From positions 1 to 64,000 of the forward strand of contig JAAYCY010000083.1 in assembly GCA_012729535.1 (NCBI GenBank): a DNA stretch of 64,000 nucleotides, read 5' to 3'. This DNA is from Methanomicrobiales archaeon (lineage in GTDB: Archaea; Halobacteriota; Methanomicrobia; Methanomicrobiales; Methanospirillaceae). Made by a program: the position numbers and the translations under genes. Below the pieces are notes generated by a model that had not been told where the DNA came from, did no database searches, and was given only the letters and a program-made list of their open reading frames with translations. Below, piece by piece: positions 48,036-57,113 of this stretch; the stretch's first letter is position 1, and each line of letters opens with the position of its first letter.

Positions 48036-49310
48036 TTATCGTAGTATCTGGATTACTATCTGTTCATCTACCTGTGCCAGCCGACCATCTGACTCTTCCA
48101 TAATAACTTCCCAGATTTTATCGGTATTGGTATCAAACCACATCTCTTTTGTTCTTCCATGTCTTCCACGGTTGACTAGCCGTGTATTGATAACTCCAAG
48201 CATGTTAAGTTCAGAGATAAGGTCGGAAATTCGCCGAGATGTTAGAACATCTATTTCAAGAAAAGGGGTAAGTTCTTTGTAAATCCTTGTAACATCTCCT
48301 GATATAAAGATTTTCTGTTCGGCACGGTGTAAAAGAAGCATGCAATAAAGAACAACTTTACTCTGAGTAGGTAATGTGCGAATACATTCAACCATACTGT
48401 CAGTTTCGATCTTTGCCTGTGCCTTTTTCACGTGACTGACCGTAACAGATACGTTATTTTCTCGGTCAGCAAGTTCACCTGAAATTCTAAGAAGATCCAA
48501 TGCCCTTCGTGCATCGCCATGTTCCTGTGCTGCAAGTGCGGAGCACAAAGGGATAACTTCGTCTTCCAAGGCATTTTCAGCAAAACCGATTACAGCCCGC
48601 TGTTGAAGGATGTCACATAGCTGAGGAGCATTATAGGGGGGAAAAACCAGTTCCTCTTCAGACAAAGATGATAACACCCGGGGGTCTAAGAATGTTTTAA
48701 ACCCGAGATCATTAGAAATCCCGATTATGGAAACCTTTGACCGGTGTAGATCAGTATTGATCCGGGTCAGGTTGTATAGGGTGTCATCTCCACTTTTTTT
48801 GACAAGTTTATCAATTTCATCAAGAATTATAATAAATACACCAGGACTGACATCTATCTGATTTTTTAATTCACTATAAACCTGATCAGTAGGCCATCCG
48901 GTCATCGGTATATGAATCCTGGTTTTATCACTGGAAGTATCATCCTCTCCAAGAATGAGTTTGGATATTTGAGCAAGAACCCTGTATTGGGTATCAATAA
49001 CTTCACAATTTAAGTGAATAACCCGGCAACTTGTTCCTCTTCGTGCACTTACTGATTCAAGTTCAGATCCTACATACCTGACTGAAGCAGTTTTTCCAGT
49101 TCCTGTTTTCCCATATATTAAAATATTTGAGGGAGTCTCCATCTGGAGGGCAGGAGCGAGTATTGCTGCAATCTGATCTATTTGGGGTTTTCTATGAGGA
49201 AGTATGTGTGGCCGGTATGAATGTCTGAGTACCTCTCGGTCCCGGAATATTCGATTTTCTGAAAGAAATTTATCAAAAAGACCGGTACCTTCATGTGTAT
49301 CATCAGTCAT
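48036..49310 (-). CDS. cdc6: Origin recognition protein Orc1/Cdc6
   Basis: About 424 residues. The AAA+ domain has Walker A YGKTGTGKTASV, Walker B IIILDEIDKL and sensor 1 GISNDLG. A C-terminal winged helix follows (about 330-424). It binds origin recognition boxes and loads MCM. ATG 49310 is chosen over TTG 49349 because the predicted transcription start from the TATA box CTTATATAG at about 49366-49374 lies near 49343, downstream of the TTG. Two inverted ORB-like elements are found directly upstream, so this is the likely origin-adjacent copy. It may be followed by the Lrp gene. Confidence 0.95.
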   Translation of the reverse strand: MTDDTHEGTGLFDKFLSENRIFRDREVLRHSYRPHILPHRKPQIDQIAAILAPALQMETPSNILIYGKTGTGKTASVRYVGSELESVSARRGTSCRVIHLNCEVIDTQYRVLAQISKLILGEDDTSSDKTRIHIPMTGWPTDQVYSELKNQIDVSPGVFIIILDEIDKLVKKSGDDTLYNLTRINTDLHRSKVSIIGISNDLGFKTFLDPRVLSSLSEEELVFPPYNAPQLCDILQQRAVIGFAENALEDEVIPLCSALAAQEHGDARRALDLLRISGELADRENNVSVTVSHVKKAQAKIETDSMVECIRTLPTQSKVVLYCMLLLHRAEQKIFISGDVTRIYKELTPFLEIDVLTSRRISDLISELNMLGVINTRLVNRGRHGRTKEMWFDTNTDKIWEVIMEESDGRLAQVDEQIVIQILR

Positions 49311-49365
49311 GAAATTTGTAATCTCATAAAGGTAGGGTGGGAATTCCAATAATACTACTGGAGTT

Positions 49366-49374
49366 ACTATATAA
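49366..49374 (-). promoter_or_regulatory. TATA box of cdc6
   Basis: CTTATATAG on the minus strand gives a transcription start near 49343, about 33 bases ahead of ATG 49310. It lies beside the inner ORB-like element, so Cdc6 binding could regulate its own promoter. Confidence 0.6.
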
Positions 49375-49392
49375 GATCAACTATTACCCCCA

Positions 49393-49412
49393 CCCCTTTA
49401 TTTCCATTGGAA
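49393..49412 (-). promoter_or_regulatory. Origin recognition box, left
   Basis: TTCCAATGGAAATAAAGGGG on the minus strand resembles the archaeal ORB core (TTCCANTGGAAA followed by a G string). It continues with TGGGGG. Confidence 0.75.
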
Positions 49413-49599
49413 GTTGAAAATAATTGTCTTATATATTTTTTTTAATAAAATCTAAAATTGTCTGTTGTACGGTTTGTTGTTAATACATATAAAAATGTTG
49501 TTTTGTACCACATTGTGTTATGCATACCAATAAAAAATTAAAAAGAAAAATTTTGATTAGATGAATCAGAAAAAAATGAAGAAAGGTAAAAAATAATTT

Positions 49600-49619
49600 T
49601 TCCAGTGGAAACAAAGGGG
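49600..49619 (+). promoter_or_regulatory. Origin recognition box, right
   Basis: TTCCAGTGGAAACAAAGGGG is 18/20 identical to the left element and followed by TGGGGC. An upstream GTG for moaB at 49619 would fall within it, a further argument against that start. Confidence 0.78.
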
Positions 49620-49635
49620 TGGGGCAGATCAATAA

Positions 49636-49650
49636 AAGAATTATATTATT
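49636..49650 (+). promoter_or_regulatory. TATA-like element of moaB
   Basis: AAGAATTATATTATT predicts a transcription start close to 49670, which is the ATG itself. The mRNA may therefore be leaderless. Confidence 0.5.
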
Positions 49651-49669
49651 CCTAAATGTAACTCTTGTT

Positions 49670-50158
49670 ATGGATCCATCACATATCCAGAATGTACCTG
49701 TTATTGTTTCGATTCTTGTAATTTCATCCTCTCGATCAAAAAAAGAGGATACTGCCGGTAAAAAGATAAAATCACTTTGTGAAGAGGCTGATATTCCAGT
49801 GCATCATGTAGAGATAATTCCAGATGACATTCAAAAAATACGTGATGGATTACAACGATCCTTACATATCGCAAGCTGTGTAATTATCACTGGAGGAACA
49901 GGAATAACTCATGATGACTGCACCATAGAAGCAGTAGAACCCCTCTTTCAAAAGCGTCTTGATGGATTTGGAGAACTCTTCAGAATGAAAAGTTTTGCAG
50001 AAATTGGAACCAGAACAGTTCTTAGCCGGACTTCTGCAGGAATAATTAATGGGAAAGCAGTTTTTTGTATTCCTGGATCAGAAAATGCAGCAGACCTGGC
50101 AACTCGAGAAATTATTCTTCCTGAAATTCATCATATTCTAACCCATGCAAATAAATAA
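49670..50158 (+). CDS. moaB: Molybdenum cofactor biosynthesis protein MoaB/MogA family
   Basis: About 162 residues are encoded from ATG 49670. The family motifs ITGGTGITHDDCTIEAVEPL and LDGFGELFR, SRTSAGIINGKAVFCIPGSENA are clear. It binds molybdopterin and helps insert or adenylylate it, needed for formylmethanofuran dehydrogenase or other Mo/W enzymes. The GTG at 49619 would lie inside an ORB element and is rejected. It starts next to the origin and is transcribed away from cdc6. Confidence 0.92.
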   Translation: MDPSHIQNVPVIVSILVISSSRSKKEDTAGKKIKSLCEEADIPVHHVEIIPDDIQKIRDGLQRSLHIASCVIITGGTGITHDDCTIEAVEPLFQKRLDGFGELFRMKSFAEIGTRTVLSRTSAGIINGKAVFCIPGSENAADLATREIILPEIHHILTHANK

Positions 50159-50248
50159 CCCTATTTTGATGTGAGTCTTCTCCATTATTATCCGATATTC
50201 ATATCATACCCGGTAAGCGGGGATGAAAATTCAACCCTCTTAAAAAAT

Positions 50249-50785
50249 TCATCGGTTTACTGTAAGAAGAACAGTCCGTTCACAAACAAGATCGGATAGT
50301 TTTGAATCACCTGTAATTTCTATTTCTTCAGGAGTAATTTCAAAAAAAGATATCAGTCTTTTTTTCTTATCAGCAGATATAATATCCCAGTTTTCATTCG
50401 TTACCTCTATCATTCTGGCTGATAAGTTCTCATAATATTCCTGGCTGGGAGGAAGAATACAAAGGTAGCATGAATTCTCTCCTATATCTGGTCCAAATGG
50501 TCCGATTTGCCCGGTTTGTCTTTTTCCTGCAGCATACAACAAAACCTCCATCTCCAAGCTTCTTGCAATTGGTTTTTCAGACCGCCATGAACGGAGAGCG
50601 TGAATAAGGGCAGTTTTTACATGACTAATACCTGCCATCATGTTCTTGTTCAGGCAGACAAGGGTTACATTATATTTTTCTCCTGATGTACGAAGAAATG
50701 AGAGAAATTCCTCTTTATCCTCAATTGAAAAATGTACGGGAATTATGCAATAATCATCGCAAAAAAATCTTCCCTGTTTCAACAT
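50249..50785 (-). CDS. cgi121: KEOPS complex subunit Cgi121
   Basis: About 178 residues are encoded from ATG 50785. The core ISHVKTALIHALRSW and ARSLEMEVLLYAAGKRQTGQI, with the following FGPDIGENSCYLCIL strand, matches the Cgi121/TPRKB family, which contacts tRNA and Bud32 in KEOPS. Its start overlaps the hel308 stop by seven bases, and GGAGG sits eight bases ahead within the end of hel308. So the two are translationally coupled. Pcc1 is at 3265-3516. Confidence 0.86.
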   Translation of the reverse strand: MLKQGRFFCDDYCIIPVHFSIEDKEEFLSFLRTSGEKYNVTLVCLNKNMMAGISHVKTALIHALRSWRSEKPIARSLEMEVLLYAAGKRQTGQIGPFGPDIGENSCYLCILPPSQEYYENLSARMIEVTNENWDIISADKKKRLISFFEITPEEIEITGDSKLSDLVCERTVLLTVNR

Positions 50786-53193
50786 CCAAAATCCTCCCAT
50801 GAAGACTGTCCAATTACCTTAGGTTTCTTCACCAGGTTATCATCTTTCACAGTTTCTGCCAGTTTTTCATTGGATTTATCTGAAAGTGCCGCAAAAATTT
50901 TTTCTGTTCTCTGGGATCCCAGGATCGCGGATATTTGAGTTTTGTCAGTATTCAAAAGATCTGAAATGGAATTAATACCGGCATCTCGCAGTTTATGTGC
51001 CATCTTGTTTCCGATCCCGGGAATGTCAGTAAGTTCTTCAATCTTCCTTTTTGGTTCATTTTTGTCAGGGGATAGGTTAATTCCCGTTTTTTTCCTTCCG
51101 GAAATATCAGTAATAACCTGTCGAGCTATTCCTTCGCCAATGATTCGTGCAATTCGTGATACTCCAGCTTCAACCAGTGACTGTGGTTCAGGATAACCTG
51201 CATTGAATAGAGTTCTAGCCCTGACCCGGCCAATATTGCGAAGTGCAACAAGAGGCAGAAGTTCAGGTTTCACCCCATGATGAACTCGGGAAGCAAGAAT
51301 CGAAATAACATGGTTCATTTCGGGTATCTGGTATGATACAAGTCTTTCAGTGGCATGGAGCAGCCATTTTCCAGAATCCACGATATTATACAGATCGCCA
51401 GCACCGATACCATACCGCTCTTCTATTAGTTTTTCAGAGACCTCTTCAGACCAGTCATGTAAGACAAGTGCAGTTTTGAGCCCGGATAACCATAATTGTT
51501 CTTCTTCCTCTTCAAAAGGCAGTGGAAGGATGAGATCATCACTATGTTTGAACAAAAATGTCCTTAATAGTTGGTTATCTTTTGATTTTAGGTACAGGCG
51601 CTGCATATCTGGTGATACGCAGATAATATGTAAGAGACCGGTAAGGGTCGGATTTTCACAGACTTTGAGGCTTTGTAATATCAGAGTTGCAGTACATGGA
51701 TTAAGATACAACCTGGAGACCAATCCTCCCAGAGGTGTTGATAAAAGGGTGTTTTCTGATGCAGACACCATTTCATTCTGAATCAGAAATTCTATTGCTT
51801 CTGATACAAAGCGGGGAAGTGAGCGTGATTTTGGGTGCTGATGGACATAAAAGGTGCGTTCCATGAATGCCGTAAGTGCATCCTGGTTGTTTGCATATCC
51901 TGATGCTATGAGGGAGAGAACATGTGCACATAAGGAATTATCATCCAGGCATTGTGAATCAATACGTTCCGGTTCGGCATCGATGAATGTTTCAAAAAGT
52001 TTCTCAACTGTTGATGCATCTTTTGCCAGTAGGACTGATTCTCCATATGGATCAAGGTGTGGTCTTCCGGCCCTTCCTGCCATTTGGTGATATTCACCAA
52101 CCGGTATGGGAACCATTCCAAGACCTGAAGAAAACCGGGAATAGTCCCTGATTATTACCCGTCTGGCCGGAAGGTTAAGCCCGGCTGCCAGGGTAGGAGT
52201 TGCTGATATCACCTCGATAAAGCCGTTTCTAAAGCCTTCTTCGATTAATGTTCTTTCCTGTCGCAAGAGACCGGCGTGGTGGAAGGCAGATCCTCTTTCA
52301 ACGCATTCTGCAAGGACATTTTCCTCGTCCCGGTCCCTTAGAGAACGAATTTGCTTAGCCAGTTCCCTGGAATCCGGAGTGCCGGTTTTGAGAGCACTAG
52401 CTGCTTTTTTTGCAAATCCTTCTGCATTTCTTCTGGATGAGACAAAGACCAGACATTGTCCTCCTTCTTCGATAGTATCAAGACAGAGATTTAAATCATC
52501 ATGTTTCGTCTTTGCCTGAACCATTCTTTCAGAATCGGAAAATCTGATCTTTCCATTATAATACACTCCCTGCTTCAGATCGACCGGTCTCCATGAACTG
52601 GTAACGAGAATTGCATCAAGCCATTCTGCAAGTTGCCGTGGATTTCCAATTGTTGCTGAAAGACCAATAATCTGCATATCAGGATTAGAATACCTGAGTT
52701 TTGTAATCACCATTTCAAGAGTGGCGCCCCGGTTTTCAGATCCGATCAGATGAACTTCATCCAGGATAATGCAGGTGATACGAGACAACCAGGGAGAACG
52801 GTTCCGAAGAAGAGAGTCTGTTTTTTCACTGGTTGCAACAATAATATCGTTTTCACCAAGGTATGAGTCTGTTCGGTCATAATCTCCGGTTGCAATACCT
52901 ACACGAATTACTCCTTTTTTAGAAAATTCATCGTATTTTTCCGAAGCAAGTGCACGGAGTGGGACTATATACAGACATTTTCCACCGCTGCCTATTCGGG
53001 CCCACATGGCCATTTCTGCAAGAAGAGTCTTTCCGCTAGCGGTCGGAATAGATATGAGGAGATTTTTTCCTTCTAATAATCCCTGGTGAACACATTCCGC
53101 TTGTGGCGGATAAAGGGATGTGATACCCTTTGTTATACATGCACGGATAAATGGTTCAGGAAGGGGAAGAGACTGGATTTCCACCGGGATCAC
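50779..53193 (-). CDS. hel308: DNA helicase Hel308
   Basis: This 804-residue superfamily II helicase has the N-terminal LYPPQAECV Q-motif, Walker A IPTASGKT (about 49-56), DEVH box, SATIGNPRQLAEWL, and the motif VI region QMAGRAGRP. Winged-helix, ratchet and helix-hairpin-helix domains follow. An extra Lys-rich segment and a second HhH region (about 710-770, with IEELTDIPGIGNKMAHKLRDAG) extend the C terminus beyond usual. Hel308 unwinds stalled replication forks. It is coupled to cgi121. Confidence 0.94.
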   Translation of the reverse strand: MIPVEIQSLPLPEPFIRACITKGITSLYPPQAECVHQGLLEGKNLLISIPTASGKTLLAEMAMWARIGSGGKCLYIVPLRALASEKYDEFSKKGVIRVGIATGDYDRTDSYLGENDIIVATSEKTDSLLRNRSPWLSRITCIILDEVHLIGSENRGATLEMVITKLRYSNPDMQIIGLSATIGNPRQLAEWLDAILVTSSWRPVDLKQGVYYNGKIRFSDSERMVQAKTKHDDLNLCLDTIEEGGQCLVFVSSRRNAEGFAKKAASALKTGTPDSRELAKQIRSLRDRDEENVLAECVERGSAFHHAGLLRQERTLIEEGFRNGFIEVISATPTLAAGLNLPARRVIIRDYSRFSSGLGMVPIPVGEYHQMAGRAGRPHLDPYGESVLLAKDASTVEKLFETFIDAEPERIDSQCLDDNSLCAHVLSLIASGYANNQDALTAFMERTFYVHQHPKSRSLPRFVSEAIEFLIQNEMVSASENTLLSTPLGGLVSRLYLNPCTATLILQSLKVCENPTLTGLLHIICVSPDMQRLYLKSKDNQLLRTFLFKHSDDLILPLPFEEEEEQLWLSGLKTALVLHDWSEEVSEKLIEERYGIGAGDLYNIVDSGKWLLHATERLVSYQIPEMNHVISILASRVHHGVKPELLPLVALRNIGRVRARTLFNAGYPEPQSLVEAGVSRIARIIGEGIARQVITDISGRKKTGINLSPDKNEPKRKIEELTDIPGIGNKMAHKLRDAGINSISDLLNTDKTQISAILGSQRTEKIFAALSDKSNEKLAETVKDDNLVKKPKVIGQSSWEDFGC

Positions 53194-53234
53194 CAGTCTT
53201 CAGGGATGAGAAGAGGTATCATGGTGACATCCGG

Positions 53235-53774
53235 TTAATAGTAATAACTAATCATGTCCTGTTTTAATTCACGTTTCTTCTTTTCAAGGAATGAAAAAAC
53301 TGATTCATGAGATACTCCCTTAATGAGCATCTCAACAGCTTCTCGTGCTATTTTTGTCTGTTCAACGGTCCCGATAATTCCGATGGTTTTTCCATATACT
53401 GAGATTTCCGTTGCGGTCATGTCTTCTATCTGCGAGCGTGATTTTCCATTCCGTCCGATTATTCTTCCTCTTATCCGCTGGATTTTAGAGTCACTTCCAG
53501 CAAAATCGGTAAGTTCAATGATCTCAAGGTATAGATCAGGATCTTCAAGAAGAACTGCTGCCCTTTCTGGAGAAAAACCGCGTGCAATTGCTTTTACAAC
53601 TTCGACAGCCTGGAGAAATCCGTCAGCATCCTCGCCTTCGATTAAAACCAGGCCTTCTTCACTGTCAACCTGGATCCTGGTTTTGGTTTTTTCTTCAAAA
53701 TTTCGCTTTGTTTGCCCCTTTTTCCCAATAAGAACCCCGATGCGTTCCTGGGTAATTCGTGTTTCCTGTTGCAT
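53235..53774 (-). CDS. KH-domain protein, archaeal Dim2/Pno1-like
   Basis: About 179 residues are encoded from ATG 53774, which has GAGAGG ahead of it; the longer ATG/alternative start at 53861 would overlap rio1. Two KH domains are present: the first with IGVLIGKKGQTKRNFEEKTK and the second with GRIIGRNGKSRSQIEDMT. Archaeal Dim2 helps small-subunit rRNA maturation and recruits Nob1. It follows rio1 with 16 bases, a common archaeal pair linked to pre-40S-type processing. Its stop is 41 bases from hel308's start. Confidence 0.89.
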   Translation of the reverse strand: MQQETRITQERIGVLIGKKGQTKRNFEEKTKTRIQVDSEEGLVLIEGEDADGFLQAVEVVKAIARGFSPERAAVLLEDPDLYLEIIELTDFAGSDSKIQRIRGRIIGRNGKSRSQIEDMTATEISVYGKTIGIIGTVEQTKIAREAVEMLIKGVSHESVFSFLEKKKRELKQDMISYYY

Positions 53775-53790
53775 TATGATACCTCTCTCG

Positions 53791-54570
53791 TTATTGTGGT
53801 GATACTTCGCATAGTTCTTCAAGAATTCCTGACACTTCTCTGGTACTGCATCTCTCCTCAAAAAAACGGTTCAGCTGTTCCAGGTCTCGCTTGAGAAATC
53901 CAGGGGCATTAGGGTGGTCCAGAGTGACAGCCTGACCCATATCAATGAGGTAAGGATGACCATTTCCATACAGGATATTATATTCAGACAGGTCACCATG
54001 GACGAGTTTTGCAGATTTCCATAGCGCCTTTACTGCTTCAATCAGTTCATCATATATTCTCTGAAAACTGTCAGGTTTAGCAAGCCTGAGCTGGGGAAAC
54101 GCACTGTTCTCATCTCCCAGGTATTCCATGACCAGAACATTTCTATCAAATACCAGAGGTTTTGGAACCAGAATCCCAGCTTCCTTTGCACGGTTCAGAT
54201 TTGAAAATTCTTTTCTGGTCCAGGCGAAAACAATGTCTCTCCTGCTTTTACCGATATTAATAAATCTTCTGTCACCTGCAATATAGTCCTGCATTTTTTT
54301 GAAATTTGCAGTTCTTGTAAGATAAATCTTGACTGCGACCTGTATCTCATCCTGGTTTGCAAGATAAACATTTGCTTCCTTTCCGGCAGATATCGGACCA
54401 CCCATGGCACTGATCCAACCCTTTGAAAGAAGTTTATACAGCCCTAGGAGGGTGTATTCATCAAATACATCATCCCTGACCTTAAGCTGATCAAGCCCTT
54501 TAATTTTGGTCCTGAGTTCGTCGACCTGTTTGTCAAATTTGTCTGTTTGTCGATCTCTCAAGGACTCCAC
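53791..54570 (-). CDS. rio1: Serine/threonine protein kinase RIO1
   Basis: This 259-residue RIO kinase has the nucleotide loop GGPISAGKEANVYLA, the VAVKIYLTRTANFKKM lysine region, catalytic loop LVHGDLSEYNILY (with the Asp) and DFG-like IDMGQAVT. Rio1 acts in small-subunit biogenesis. The start is GTG 54570 with GGTGG nearby, seven bases after tyrS. With the Dim2-like gene it forms a rRNA-maturation pair downstream of tyrS. Confidence 0.93.
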   Translation of the reverse strand: MESLRDRQTDKFDKQVDELRTKIKGLDQLKVRDDVFDEYTLLGLYKLLSKGWISAMGGPISAGKEANVYLANQDEIQVAVKIYLTRTANFKKMQDYIAGDRRFINIGKSRRDIVFAWTRKEFSNLNRAKEAGILVPKPLVFDRNVLVMEYLGDENSAFPQLRLAKPDSFQRIYDELIEAVKALWKSAKLVHGDLSEYNILYGNGHPYLIDMGQAVTLDHPNAPGFLKRDLEQLNRFFEERCSTREVSGILEELCEVSPQ

Positions 54571-54576
54571 CAGGTT

Positions 54577-55518
54577 TTATTTCAGGTATTCACGAACCGG
54601 TGCAAGAATGTTTACAAGTGCTTCAGCAACTGCTGCTTTCAGATCAGCAGGATGGAGTTCTTCCTTTGCATAAGCCTGTTCCATCTCCTTGTAGGATCCA
54701 AACGTCCGGTTTCCACCGAATTTTTCCGGACGCTCAATAGTAACAGTATCAAGTCTGGAAAAGATGTGGTGCTGCAGAACCTGAAGTACTGGATTATCTT
54801 CAATTTCAGGTGGGCAAAATGCCTTTTTCATCTTTTTCCTGATACTATCTTCAGACTCTGCTACTGAAATATAATTCCCCTGTGAGGATGACATCTTTTT
54901 ACCGTCAAGTCCGTGGAGAATAGGTACGTGAATACAGACTGGTGATGGATAATTTTTAGCCGGAAGGTATTCTCGTGCCAGCATGTGGATCTTACGCTGG
55001 TCAATTCCTCCAAGTGCCGCATCAACTCCAAGAAGAGCAATATCTGCCATCTGCATAATGGGGTACACCATCTGTGACACGGTCGGATTATCCATCTGTC
55101 TGCCGACTTCATCCATACTTCGCCTGGCCCGGTTCAGGGTTATTGCCTGTGATAGTTCATGAACTAGAATCTGGTATTCAGGAGAGAGCTGGAAGCTTGA
55201 TCCAAGAACATACCTGACATCAGTCAGTCCTAGTCCTTCAAAACACCGGCGGTTATATTCAGCAAGTTTTTTAACCTCATCCATTGTTCCTTTTCGGTTT
55301 AGAAAAGCGTGGAGGTCAGCAAGAAGCACGATAACTTCAAAACCCGCTTCTTTCAGATCGATTAGTTTGTTGATGGTAACAAGGTGTCCAAGGTGGATCT
55401 CCCCACTTGGTTCATAGCCTGCGTATACCTTTTTGACCGGACGGTCAAGGAGGGAACGCAGTTCCTCGTCAGTAACGACCTCGACCGTGTTCCGTATTAC
55501 ACGGACGTATGTATCCAT
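54577..55518 (-). CDS. tyrS: Tyrosyl-tRNA synthetase
   Basis: This 313-residue class I synthetase of the archaeal/eukaryotic size has the HIGH-type motif PSGEIHLGH, the tyrosine pocket QMADIALLGVDAALGG and the KMSSS motif (GKKMSSSQGN). It lacks the bacterial S4 C-terminal domain. It precedes rio1 and dim2-like, and gap follows on the other side, about 40 bases upstream. Confidence 0.96.
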   Translation of the reverse strand: MDTYVRVIRNTVEVVTDEELRSLLDRPVKKVYAGYEPSGEIHLGHLVTINKLIDLKEAGFEVIVLLADLHAFLNRKGTMDEVKKLAEYNRRCFEGLGLTDVRYVLGSSFQLSPEYQILVHELSQAITLNRARRSMDEVGRQMDNPTVSQMVYPIMQMADIALLGVDAALGGIDQRKIHMLAREYLPAKNYPSPVCIHVPILHGLDGKKMSSSQGNYISVAESEDSIRKKMKKAFCPPEIEDNPVLQVLQHHIFSRLDTVTIERPEKFGGNRTFGSYKEMEQAYAKEELHPADLKAAVAEALVNILAPVREYLK

Positions 55519-55560
55519 TCTAAAGAGGTTTGAGTTATACCGTGATAATAGGATGAGTGA

Positions 55561-56583
55561 TTAGAGGGCAGCAAACTGCATGGCCTCATTGGTCATCCTG
55601 ATAGATGTTTCAGCATCCGTAACCTCACCCATCATCGCGCGGATTGCATCAACATTTTCAATTACAACATCAGCTTCCTGGTGAATTGCCTGGAAGAAAA
55701 ACAATTCGTTTCCGACCATGTTAACCGAAGCCTCAAAAATTCCGTTCTCCCATAAGTCGGACCGGGGTCTTCCCATATCCATGACATATTCTTTTAGTTC
55801 TGCAGTACTTTTGATGGCAGTATGTGGCTTGACAAGCCCGATTCGGTTGTGTTTTCTCATGACATCCAGCACTTCATCACGGGAGACCGCTTTTTTAAGT
55901 TCGATGGTAATTGCATGCATGTGCATCTGAGTTGTTGGGACAATCATTGCCAGTGTCACAATATCGATATGGGGAAGAACAGTGTTGACATCCGGCCCAT
56001 GATGACTTGGGATAGTTGGGGGGTCTAGAACAACGGCATCAATTGGTCCTTTTTTGACGACATGCGGATCTGCGCCACGCCGGACCATAACTGCCCTTAC
56101 CTTCACGACACCGAATGCATCGTCTACCGCCTGAATCACCCGGCACAGACCGGTTGTATTGCATGAAACAACCCTGACAAATTGCCTTCCGATTGCCTCT
56201 TTATAATTAGCATGGGCATTAAAGGAAAATCCGGCAATTTCGTGTTTTTCTCCTCCCTGCCAGATTGCCTTAACCCCTGCTTTTTCATACATTTTTTTAT
56301 TTGATTCGCCCACTCCACCCGGAGTTCCGTCTACCACGACATCGGCTTTCTTTACCATATCCTCAATTGATCCGGCCACGGAAATTCCTGCTTTTTCGAA
56401 TGCATCCTTTTTACTGATATCTGCAATATAAATCGGGTATCCTCTCTGGACTGCAATCAGGGCTTCAGATGAGGGTTTGGTTTTAGAGACACCAATAATT
56501 TCCATGTCCTTTTGAGCTGCCACAGCATCTGCAACCCGCTTTCCAATAGTTCCAAATCCGTTCACTGCAACTTTAATCATCAT
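55561..56583 (-). CDS. gap: Type II glyceraldehyde-3-phosphate dehydrogenase
   Basis: This 340-residue archaeal GAPDH has MIKVAVNGFGTIGKRVADAV and the active-site SCNTTGL (Cys141). The large C-terminal substrate domain contains MVRRGADPHVVKKGPIDAV. It converts glyceraldehyde 3-phosphate to 1,3-bisphosphoglycerate with NAD(P); in methanogens it serves gluconeogenesis. A GAGGTCC ribosome-binding site precedes the start (ATG 56583 or the next ATG). Confidence 0.96.
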   Translation of the reverse strand: MMIKVAVNGFGTIGKRVADAVAAQKDMEIIGVSKTKPSSEALIAVQRGYPIYIADISKKDAFEKAGISVAGSIEDMVKKADVVVDGTPGGVGESNKKMYEKAGVKAIWQGGEKHEIAGFSFNAHANYKEAIGRQFVRVVSCNTTGLCRVIQAVDDAFGVVKVRAVMVRRGADPHVVKKGPIDAVVLDPPTIPSHHGPDVNTVLPHIDIVTLAMIVPTTQMHMHAITIELKKAVSRDEVLDVMRKHNRIGLVKPHTAIKSTAELKEYVMDMGRPRSDLWENGIFEASVNMVGNELFFFQAIHQEADVVIENVDAIRAMMGEVTDAETSIRMTNEAMQFAAL

Positions 56584-56633
56584 AGGACCTCTGTTTAAAA
56601 GTGGCTGTGTGGAGGTATCTGATCCCTGTATTA

Positions 56634-57113
56634 TTATACTATTCCCTTAAATCTCCGGATACTCTTACCCGTGTAAAAGATCCATGGTTTTGTGTCCGGA
56701 TTTTCCTTTTCAGATAATTCTTGTGTTAATTTAAGGAACGAGGAATGGGGATTTTTTGGATAGTAAAAAAGATGACTTATACAATTGCAATCAGAAGAGC
56801 CAAAATTCTGAACAGGGGCTCCCTGCATCTTCCCAGCAAGCAGGCATTCAATTTTGTTGCTGGTAGGAATACAATAGACACTTTGTAATTTAAATACCTG
56901 GCAGAGGAGAAGATAATCAATGTGCCATCTTGGTTTTTTGTTCTTTTCCTGGTGCAGGAGAAGATGTCTTTTCACCCGGGCAAATCCCCCCGGACCCAGG
57001 GCTGAGCCGACATAGGCATGCCATCCTTTCTGAAAAATAATCCTGCCCAGAGATCCAATCTGAAGGATGATTTCTTCATTTTCCAGGAGAAGGATGTAAA
57101 CCCCTTTATCCAT
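56634..57113 (-). CDS. DUF123/GIY-YIG-like protein
   Basis: This 159-residue protein resembles the DUF123 family (MDKGVYILLLENEE, GWHAYVGSALGPGGFARVKRHLLLH, PRWHIDYLL). The fold is GIY-YIG-like, and it occurs alone or fused to endonuclease III in archaea. Whether it cuts DNA is unknown. It overlaps the end of the MBL gene by eight bases and lies downstream of it on the same strand. Confidence 0.78.
   Translation of the reverse strand: MDKGVYILLLENEEIILQIGSLGRIIFQKGWHAYVGSALGPGGFARVKRHLLLHQEKNKKPRWHIDYLLLCQVFKLQSVYCIPTSNKIECLLAGKMQGAPVQNFGSSDCNCISHLFYYPKNPHSSFLKLTQELSEKENPDTKPWIFYTGKSIRRFKGIV

Larger units (their letters stand above)
49311..49669. other. Probable replication origin (oriC) between cdc6 and moaB
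   Basis: This AT-rich 359-base region has two ORB-like sequences in inverted orientation, TTCCAATGGAAATAAAGGGG (49393-49412, minus) and TTCCAGTGGAAACAAAGGGG (49600-49619, plus), 18 of 20 bases identical. A strongly A/T-rich stretch of about 187 bases (such as TTTTTTTTAATAAAATC) between them is a candidate unwinding element. The G-rich flanks of both elements point outward. The adjacent cdc6 gene supports oriC. Confidence 0.82.

Noticed and set aside
49619-49669. Upstream GTG start for moaB
   Set aside because: It falls inside the right ORB-like element and upstream of a TATA box that predicts transcription from about 49670.
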